DNA of 64,000 nucleotides from CAIWHR01 sp963843595 (lineage in GTDB: Bacteria > Pseudomonadota > Gammaproteobacteria > Burkholderiales > Casimicrobiaceae). Made by a program: the position numbers and the translations under genes. The stretch covers positions 434,001 to 498,000 of the forward strand of contig CAWJLG010000015.1 of assembly GCA_963843595.1 (NCBI GenBank), read 5' to 3'. Of this stretch, positions 57,967 to 64,000 are shown piece after piece. Each line of letters begins with the position of its first letter. Within the stretch, counting starts at the first letter, position 1. The notes beneath the pieces were generated by a model. That model was not told the DNA's origin. It ran no database searches and was given only the letters and a program-made list of their open reading frames with translations.

Positions 57967-58147
57967 CGCGCTGCGTCCAAGAAAGGGGGTGGGAAGAGAA
58001 TGGCGACCGGAACAGCGATGGCGCGCCCCCGAGCTGCAGGGCTCCACCACCTTGCATCGTGGCCGCCCCCGCATCTGTACCGTTCCGTCGGCACGCATGG
58101 CTGCACACGAGTCGCTGCGGCACCGGGGGGCGAGGCGGGAGCGGTCG

Positions 58148-58290
58148 GATGGTTGGACCATTTGACCACGCCAAGGGCCGGGCATAGAATCGTCCCCACC
58201 GCAACGGCGCCTGCAGAGCGTCGAGCGTTCCGCCGGCATCGGTTGCCGAAACGGTCGAAAGCGATGGGGAGGAAAATGGTGCCGCTGCCA
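58148..58290 (+). repeat. Degenerate duplicate of the regulator promoter, leader and start
   Basis: Resembles 52,758-52,895. Matching blocks in order: GGTTGGACCA-TTGACC, TAGA(A/G)TCGTC, CCGCAA, a shared CAGAGCG, CCGCCGGCA, AAAGCG or CAAGCG, a G-rich Shine-Dalgarno, and the identical GTGCCGCTGC. The distance from operator start to GTG is 129 nt here and 124 nt at the regulator. In the regulator gene that GTG is the start codon; here the coding sense ends at once. Confidence 0.55.
58150..58190 (+). promoter_or_regulatory. Operator and promoter of the TRAP/uronate operon
   Basis: TGGTTGGACCA (58150-58160), one base, TTGACC (58162-58167), a 17-nt spacer and TAGAAT (58185-58190). Geometry and operator are identical to the regulator's own promoter at 52760-52800. 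It should be recognised by the same FadR-type protein, with the bound dimer abutting the -35. Confidence 0.72.
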
Positions 58291-58470
58291 CTTACCGGTT
58301 GCACCAACGGCAGTCGACTGCTCGGCCTCGCTGGGGCACTCCGGCAGTTCTCCGCCCGTACCTTCCGTCACGATCTGACGGCCTCGCGAACATCACTTCC
58401 TCCGGTTGGACCGACGGGGCGACGTCCTGCCGCCTCGCAGCTGACCGACACACAAAGGAGCAATCGTCAA

Positions 58471-59454
58471 ATGTTGACCCGTACTCGTCGCATCGCCGTG
58501 GCGGCCGGCACCGCGCTTTGCATCGCGCTGCCGCTCGCCGCTGTCGCCCAGACCATGGTGCTCAAGGCCGCAGACGTGCACCCGGAGGGTTATCCCAACG
58601 TCGTCGCAATGCAGCACCTCGGCGAAAAGCTCGACAAGGCCACCAATGGCCGGCTCAAGCTGCAGATGTTCCCGAACATGGTGCTCGGCGGCGAGAAGGA
58701 GATGATCGAGCAGGCCCAGGTCGGCGCGATCCAGATCGCCCGCATCTCGCTCGGTCCCGTCGGCTCGGTCGTGCCGGACGTCAACGTCTTCAACATGCCG
58801 TTCGTGTTCCGCGACGAAGCCCACATGCGCAAGGTCATCGACGGCCCGATCGGTGACGAGATCCTGGCCAAGATCACCGACAGCAGCGTCAAACTTGTGG
58901 CGCTGGGCTGGATGGACGGGGGAACGCGCAACCTGTACACGAAGAAGCCGATCCACAACCAGGCCGATCTCAAGGGCGTCAAGGTTCGCATGATGGGTAA
59001 TCCGCTGTTCGTCGACACGATGAATGCGATGGGCGGCAATGGCATCTCGATGGGCATGACCGAGCTGTACGGTGCGCTGCAGACCGGCGTCGTCGACGGC
59101 GCGGAAAACAATCCGCCGACCTATTTCACCCAGAATCACTACCAGGTCGCGAAGTACTACAACCTGACCGGTCACTTGATCATCCCCGAGATCTTCGTGT
59201 TCTCGAAGGTGTCCTGGGACAAGCTGTCCAAGGCGGACCAGGACCTGATCCGGAAGCTGTCGAAGGAAGCGTCGCAGGAGCAACGGGCGTTGTGGGACAA
59301 GCGCGTGGCCGAGGACACGGCCAAGCTCAAGGCGGCCGGCGTGCAGTTCGTCGAGGTCGACAAGAAGCAGTTCTATGACGCCACGGCGCCGGTACGGGCC
59401 AAGTACGGCGCGCAGTACGCCGACCTGATCAAGCGGATCGAAGCGGTCAAGTAA
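58471..59454 (+). CDS. dctP: TRAP transporter solute-binding protein (DctP)
   Basis: A 327-residue periplasmic binding protein with a signal peptide ending near residue 27 (LAAVAQ). DctP landmarks: MPFVFRDEAHMRKVIDGPIG near 110, LKGVKVRMMGNPLFVDTMNAMG near 170 with the ligand arginine, and GALQTGVVDGAENNPPTYF near 205. It heads an operon with dctQ, dctM, a UxuB-like gene and uxaC, so a hexuronate is the likely ligand; TRAP proteins binding glucuronate and galacturonate are known. The specificity is inferred. Confidence 0.94.
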   Translation: MLTRTRRIAVAAGTALCIALPLAAVAQTMVLKAADVHPEGYPNVVAMQHLGEKLDKATNGRLKLQMFPNMVLGGEKEMIEQAQVGAIQIARISLGPVGSVVPDVNVFNMPFVFRDEAHMRKVIDGPIGDEILAKITDSSVKLVALGWMDGGTRNLYTKKPIHNQADLKGVKVRMMGNPLFVDTMNAMGGNGISMGMTELYGALQTGVVDGAENNPPTYFTQNHYQVAKYYNLTGHLIIPEIFVFSKVSWDKLSKADQDLIRKLSKEASQEQRALWDKRVAEDTAKLKAAGVQFVEVDKKQFYDATAPVRAKYGAQYADLIKRIEAVK

Positions 59455-59462
59455 ACGCCTTC

Positions 59463-59517
59463 GCGGACGCAGCGTCGCGCGGGCGGCACGCGCCGCCCGC
59501 GAACGGTCTGCGTCCGC
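59463..59517 (+). terminator. Large two-part stem-loop between dctP and dctQ
   Basis: Outer arms GCGGACGCAG (59463-59472) and CTGCGTCCGC (59508-59517) pair perfectly over 10 bp. Inside them CGCGGGCGGC and GCCGCCCGCG (59478-59487 and 59492-59501) pair perfectly over another 10 bp around an ACGC loop. It fills most of the 76-nt gap. No U-run follows, so partial attenuation or protection of dctP mRNA is more likely than full termination. Confidence 0.65.
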
Positions 59518-59530
59518 ACCTGGGGTCTCC

Positions 59531-60070
59531 ATGAAACACGCCATTCCGCGCGCGCTGGACCGGTTGTACCTGATTTGCATGTGGGTCGCCGGTCTCTCGC
59601 TGTTGGTCATGACGCTCGTCATTCCGTGGGGCGTGTACGCGCGGTACGTGCTGGGCTACGGCTCGCAGTGGCCGGAGCCGCTCGCCACGTTGCTGATGGT
59701 CGTCTTCACCTTCTTCGGCGCGGCCGCGGCCTACCGGGCGGGCTCGCACATCGCGGTCACGATGCTCACCGACCGGGTCGGACCCAAAATCGGCCATGCG
59801 CTCGAGTGGGTGGTCGATCTTCTGATGTGTGCGATCTGCCTGTTCACGATTGTCTGGGGATTCGAGCTTTGCAGCGTCACCTGGAACCAGACGGTGGCAG
59901 AGTTCCCGTTCCTCTCCGTGGGAATCACCTACTTGCCTCTCCCGGTAGGCGCGATCCTGATCCTGGCCTTCGTGCTCGAGCAGATGGTCTTCGGATCGCA
60001 GAAGCACCGGTCGGTGGTGACCTTTGGCGAGTCCGCGAAGCCGCACGAGCACGCAACGGAAGCGGGCTAG
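59531..60070 (+). CDS. dctQ: TRAP transporter small permease (DctQ)
   Basis: A 179-residue four-helix subunit. The family segment QWPEPLATLLMVVFTFFGAAAAYRAGSHIAV, in two parts near residues 49-78, and the later VEFPF-like AEFPFLSVGITYLPLPVGA are characteristic. Starts 76 nt after dctP, past a large stem-loop; dctM follows after 10 nt. Confidence 0.93.
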   Translation: MKHAIPRALDRLYLICMWVAGLSLLVMTLVIPWGVYARYVLGYGSQWPEPLATLLMVVFTFFGAAAAYRAGSHIAVTMLTDRVGPKIGHALEWVVDLLMCAICLFTIVWGFELCSVTWNQTVAEFPFLSVGITYLPLPVGAILILAFVLEQMVFGSQKHRSVVTFGESAKPHEHATEAG

Positions 60071-60080
60071 GAGACGGGCC

Positions 60081-61364
60081 ATGGATGCGCTGGTTCTTCT
60101 GGGCAGCCTGCTGCTCCTGCTCGCGATCGGTACGCCGGTCGCGTTTGCGCTGGGACTCGCCACCCTTGCGGGCGCCTGGTGGATCGACATCCCGCTCGAC
60201 GCGGTGATGATCCAGATCGCCAGCGGCGTCAACAAGTTCTCCCTGCTCGCGATCCCGTTCTTCGTGCTTGCCGGCGCCATCATGGCCGAGGGCGGAATGG
60301 CGCGGCGGCTGGTCGCCTTCGCGTCTGTCTTCGTCGGCTTCATCCGCGGCGGACTTTCGCTCGTCAACGTGCTGGCGTCGACGTTCTTCGGGGCCATCTC
60401 GGGCTCGTCGGTTGCCGACACCGCGTCGATCGGCAGCGTGCTCATTCCCGAAATGGAGAAGAAGGGTTACCCGCGCGATTTCGCCGCGGCCGTCACGGTG
60501 TCGGGATCGGTGCAGGCCATCCTGATTCCCCCGAGCCACAACGCGGTGATCTACTCGCTCGCCGCCGGCGGCACGGTCTCGATCGCGTCGCTGTTCCTCG
60601 CCGGGGTGCTGCCGGGGCTGCTGCTCGGGTTCACGCTGATGTCGCTTTGCATTGTCATCGCGCGGCGGCGCCACTTCCCCGCGGGAGAGCGCCTCCCGCT
60701 CAAGACCGCGCTCAGGCTCTCGGTCGAGGCGCTCTGGGGCCTGTTTACGATCTTCATCATCATGGGCGGCATCCTGAGCGGCGTCTTCACCGCCACCGAA
60801 TCGGCGTCGATTGCCTGCGTGTACGCGTTCCTGGTGACGATGTTCGTGTATCGGGATTACAAGTGGCGCGACCTGCCGAAGCTCGTCCATCGCACCGTCA
60901 AGACCGTCGCGATCGTGATGATCCTGATCGGCTTCGCGTCGTCGTTCGGATACATCATGGCGCTGATGCAGCTTCCCGCGAAGCTCACGGCTTTCCTGCT
61001 CACGCTGTCCGAGAACAAGATCGTGATCATGCTGTGCATCAATGTCATGCTGCTGGCGCTGGGGACGCTGATGGACATGGCGCCGCTGATCCTGATCTGC
61101 ACGCCGATACTGCTGCCCGTCGTCAAGGGATTCGGCGTCGATCCGGTCCATTTCGGGATGATCATGATGGTCAATCTCGGCATGGGGCTGATCACGCCTC
61201 CCGTGGGATCGGTGCTCTTCGTCGGCAGCGCGGTGGCCAAGATCAGCATCGAGCGCGTGACGAAGGCGTTGCTGCCGTTCTATGTGGCGCTGTTCACCGT
61301 CCTCATGGTGGTTACGTACGTTCCCGAGATCTCGCTGTGGCTGCCGAGGACCCTGATGAAGTAG
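60081..61364 (+). CDS. dctM: TRAP transporter large permease (DctM)
   Basis: A 427-residue, about 12-helix permease. Landmarks: IPFFVLAGAIMAEGGMA near 62, GAISGSSVADTASIGSVLIP near 105, IPPSHNAVIYSLAAGG near 145, and GMGLITPPVGSVLF near 370. The ATG at 60081 follows GGAGAC. It pairs with the DctQ and DctP just upstream. A 92-nt gap precedes the UxuB-like gene. Confidence 0.95.
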   Translation: MDALVLLGSLLLLLAIGTPVAFALGLATLAGAWWIDIPLDAVMIQIASGVNKFSLLAIPFFVLAGAIMAEGGMARRLVAFASVFVGFIRGGLSLVNVLASTFFGAISGSSVADTASIGSVLIPEMEKKGYPRDFAAAVTVSGSVQAILIPPSHNAVIYSLAAGGTVSIASLFLAGVLPGLLLGFTLMSLCIVIARRRHFPAGERLPLKTALRLSVEALWGLFTIFIIMGGILSGVFTATESASIACVYAFLVTMFVYRDYKWRDLPKLVHRTVKTVAIVMILIGFASSFGYIMALMQLPAKLTAFLLTLSENKIVIMLCINVMLLALGTLMDMAPLILICTPILLPVVKGFGVDPVHFGMIMMVNLGMGLITPPVGSVLFVGSAVAKISIERVTKALLPFYVALFTVLMVVTYVPEISLWLPRTLMK

Positions 61365-61456
61365 CCGATCGGCCGCGTTGCCCTTGAACCGGTCGAACGG
61401 CCCGCGCTCGGGAAACACCCATCCATGCCGTTTGCCCACGCCTTCGGAACCGCGAC

Positions 61457-62937
61457 ATGCCATCGCTGAGCCTGACGACGCTCGGTTTGATTTCCCCGAC
61501 CGTCCGGCGCCCGGACTACGACATCGCCCAGGTGGACGTCGGCATCGTCCATCTCGGCCTCGGCGCGTTCCACCGCGCCCACCAGGCGATGTACACCGAC
61601 GATCTGCTGCGCGCCGACCCGCGCTGGGGGATCTGCGGCGTCAGCCTGAAGACCCCGCGCGCGACGGAGCCACTGGCGGCGCAGGATTGCCTGTACACCG
61701 CGCTCGAGAAGAGTGCGGAAGGACGAAACGCGCGCGTGGTCGGCGCCGTGCGCGAGGCGCTGTTCCTCGGCACCGAGCGAGCGAAGGTGATCGCGCGCCT
61801 CGCCGATCCGGAGGTGCACATCGTCACGCTGACGGTCACCGAGAAGGGCTATTGCCACGATCCGGCGACCGGGCGCCTCAATCTCGGGCATCCGGACATC
61901 AGCCACGATCTCGCGCATTTCGAGGTCGCGAAGAGCGCTCCGGGAGTTCTCGTCGCCGGACTCGCCGCGCGGCGCAAGGCCGGCAGCGGCGCGCTGACCG
62001 TCGTCTGCTGCGACAACCTCCCGCACAACGGTCGCGTCGTCGAGGCGATCGTCACCACGTTCGCGCAGGCGCACGACCCTGCGCTCGCCGACTGGATCGG
62101 GCGCCACGTGACGTTCCCGTCGACGATGGTCGACCGCATCGTGCCGGCGACCACGGCGGCCGACGTGACCGAGGTGAGCGAACTGCTCGGTGTCGCCGAC
62201 GCCGTGCCGGTCGTGTTCGAACCGTTCAAGCAATGGGTGATCGAGGACCGTTTCGCCGCGGCACGACCCGCATGGGAGGACGCGGGAGCACAGTTCGTCG
62301 CCGACGTCGCGCCGTTCGAGACGATGAAGCTGCGGCTGTTGAACGGCAGCCATTCGACGCTCGCCTATCTGGGCTTCCTCGCCGGACACGAATACATCTG
62401 GCAGGCGTCGTCGGACCCGGATCTCGCACGACTCGTCGAACGACAGATGGTCGAGGAGATCGTCCCGACGCTCGTGGCTCCCCCGGGCACGGATCTCGCG
62501 GCCTACTGCCGACAGCTGATGGACCCGGTTTCGAAACACGGCGCTGCCGCACCGGACGCAGCAGATCGCGATGGACGGGTCGCAAAAGCTGCCGCAGCGA
62601 CTGCTCGACACGATACGCAACCGTCTGGACGCGGGCGGCTCGATCGCGCATCTCGCGCTGGCCGTCGCGGGATGGATTCGCTATGCAAGCGGCGACCGAC
62701 GAGCAGGGCCGGACGATCGCCGTGTCGGACCCGATGGCCCCCGAGTTCGCTCGGATCGCCGCCGCCGCCGCGGGCGATCCGGCACGCATTGCCGCGGGGT
62801 TCCTCGAGCTCGCTGCGGTGTTCGGCACCGACCTTTCCACCCACCCGACTTTCCGGGCAGACGTCACCCGCAATGTCGACGCGCTGTTTCGCACCGGCGT
62901 GCGACGCACGCTCGCCGTCCACCTCGCGGGTGGTTGA
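61457..62937 (+). pseudogene. uxuB: Fructuronate reductase-like dehydrogenase, two frame breaks
   Basis: Polyol/mannonate dehydrogenase family (UxuB, MtlK and relatives); with UxaC next door, D-fructuronate to D-mannonate is the best guess. The intact first part (about 357 residues) has HLGLGAFHRAHQAMY near 31, VTEKGY near 130, DNLPHNG near 188 and the catalytic KLRLLNGSHSTLAYLG near 295. Breaks near 62,526 (in GACCCGG) and near 62,692 (in GCGGCGACC) each fit one extra base. The tail then reads RFRNTALPHRTQQIAMDGS and TDEQGRTIAVSDPMAPEF, as expected. Joined length is about 493 residues. Confidence 0.82.
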
Positions 62938-62961
62938 GCGCCATTTCTCACGGACGATTTC

Positions 62962-64000
62962 ATGACCGCCGTCAATCTCCATCCCGACCGCCTGTTCCCG
63001 CCTGATCCGGCCACGCGCGATCTCGCGCGTCGTCTGTACGCGACGGTGAAGGATCTGCCGATCATCAGCCCGCACGGCCACACCGACCCGCAGTGGTTCG
63101 CCGACGACGCGCCGTTTGCCAACGCCTCGGCGCTGTTCATCACCCCGGATCACTACGTCTTCCGGATGCTCTACAGCCAGGGCGTGCGGCTGGAGGATCT
63201 CGGCATTCCGCGCCGCGCCGCGGCGCCCGCCGGCGCTCCGCTCGAACCGGACGCGCGCAGGATCTGGCACACGTTCGCCGCGCACTATCACCTGTTTCGC
63301 GGAACGCCGACGCGGATGTGGCTCGACCATGCGTTCGCCACGGTGTTCGGGCTCGACGAGCGGCTGACGCCCGCCGTCGCGGATCGCTTCTTCGATCGCA
63401 TCAACGACTGTCTCGCGAAGCCCGAATTCCGGCCGCGCGCGCTGTTCGAGCGCTTCAACATCGAGGTGCTCGCCACCACGGAATCGCCGCTCGATGCGCT
63501 CGTTCATCACCGCAGGATCCGCGACAGCGGCTGGAAGGGACGCGTCGTCACCGCCTACCGCCCCGATCCGGTCGTCGATCCCGAGTTCGACGGTTTCCAC
63601 GACAACGTTCTGCAGTTCGGTGCGCTGACCGGGGAAAACACGACGACCTGGCGCGGCTACCTCGCCGCGCACACCAATCGCCGCGCCTTCTTCAAGTCGA
63701 TGGGTGCGACGTCGACGGATCACGGCCATCCGACGGCGACGACCTGCGACCTGCCCGAAGCCGCGTGCCAACGGCTGCTGGACCGCGCGTTGGCAGGCAC
63801 CGCCTCGCCCGAGGAAGCCGAGCAGTTCCGCGGCCAGATGCTCACCGAAATGGCGCGGCAGAGTCTCGACGACGGCCTGGTGATGCAGATCCACCCCGGC
63901 AGTTTCCGCAACCACAATCCGCAGGTGTTCCGCGATTTCGGTCGCGACAAGGGGGCCGACATTCCAACGCGGACCGATTACGTTCGTGCGCTGAAGCCGC
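62962..64000 (+). CDS. uxaC: Glucuronate isomerase, 3'-truncated by the window edge
   Basis: Uronate isomerase, which interconverts D-glucuronate and D-fructuronate (or galacturonate and tagaturonate). The first 346 residues are present. The amidohydrolase-type metal motif is ISPHGHTDP near 31-38; later IEVLATTESPLDALVHH near 170 and YRPDPV near 198, and QIHPGSFRNHNP near 313, match the family. It belongs to the longer bacterial subtype. Starts 24 nt after the UxuB-like gene and completes the glucuronate to mannonate step pair. Confidence 0.92.
   Translation, partial: MTAVNLHPDRLFPPDPATRDLARRLYATVKDLPIISPHGHTDPQWFADDAPFANASALFITPDHYVFRMLYSQGVRLEDLGIPRRAAAPAGAPLEPDARRIWHTFAAHYHLFRGTPTRMWLDHAFATVFGLDERLTPAVADRFFDRINDCLAKPEFRPRALFERFNIEVLATTESPLDALVHHRRIRDSGWKGRVVTAYRPDPVVDPEFDGFHDNVLQFGALTGENTTTWRGYLAAHTNRRAFFKSMGATSTDHGHPTATTCDLPEAACQRLLDRALAGTASPEEAEQFRGQMLTEMARQSLDDGLVMQIHPGSFRNHNPQVFRDFGRDKGADIPTRTDYVRALKP

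Larger units (their letters stand above)
57967..58470 (+). other. Long leader of the TRAP operon
   Basis: A 504-nt stretch between permease 2 and dctP with no supported gene. It holds a promoter/operator unit at 58150-58190 and a degenerate copy of the regulator's leader up to about 58,290, listed separately. A frame open from ATG at 58276 runs without a stop into dctP, but the signal peptide and AAAGGAG at 58454-58460 place the real start at 58471. About 280 nt of transcribed leader would precede dctP if this promoter is used. Confidence 0.55.

Overview
This 64 kb window is high-GC, gene-dense bacterial chromosome that looks like a betaproteobacterium, probably Burkholderiales-like. That guess rests on gene content: an OmpR/EnvZ pair, glcDEF, ispDF with short overlaps, several TRAP transporters, and moaC beside an M48 protease. 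It has not been tested by phylogeny. I found no rRNA, tRNA, CRISPR array or insertion sequence by eye.

Layout. 1-3.1 kb holds the 3' part of alaS, a PaaI-type thioesterase and a VOC protein (+). 3.1-16.3 kb is a complete 14-gene nuoA-N operon on the minus strand, with genes overlapping by 4 or 8 nt or nearly touching; its NuoG is short (477 aa) and its NuoI is N-terminally extended. 16.3-23.1 kb has a 462-nt control region with an FNR-like box, comEC, an orphan TRAP binding protein, an AstE/AspA-like hydrolase, argE and a small Pro/Val/Tyr-rich secreted protein. 23.3-28.6 kb has a peptide-type ABC binding protein, an aldehyde dehydrogenase, an SDR, a GNAT protein and a TetR regulator. 28.6-37.8 kb pairs a minus-strand TRAP operon with a divergent glycolate/lactate oxidase cluster (glcD, a second FAD oxidase, a GST, glcE, glcF); glcE and glcF carry frame breaks. 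37.8-40 kb has a thioesterase, a GNAT protein, ispD and ispF. 40-45.5 kb has an OmpR/EnvZ pair divergent from a Spy/CpxP-like gene, then a hybrid kinase and NarL-type regulator. 45.6-51.5 kb has a MacAB-like efflux operon, an M48 (BepA-like) protease and moaC. 51.7-64 kb is a probable sugar-acid (hexuronate) locus: Gfo/Idh/MocA oxidoreductase, FadR/GntR regulator, an ABC importer (three of four genes frame-broken), a TRAP importer, a UxuB-like reductase (frame-broken) and the 5' part of uxaC.

The best lead is regulatory. The regulator promoter (52.75-52.80 kb) and the TRAP operon promoter (58.15-58.19 kb) share the same module: TGGTTGGACCA, one base, TTGACC, 17 bases, TAGA(G/A)T. The similarity continues through the leader to a matching GTGCCGCTGC, which is the regulator's own start. 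The TRAP promoter therefore looks like a duplicated and re-used copy of the regulator's promoter, putting both importers in one candidate regulon. Also notable are stem-loops just downstream of three binding-protein genes, a GTAAC-N5-GTAAC site between ompR and the spy-like gene, and a MacA-like adaptor with an inserted helical segment bearing two LTxxQ-like motifs.

Fourteen apparent frame breaks are packed into three loci (36.1-37.1, 54.1-56.9 and 62.5-62.7 kb). Twelve behave as single-base insertions, while the rest of the window is intact. Local assembly error and recent decay are both possible; the preserved coding on both sides of each break favours error.
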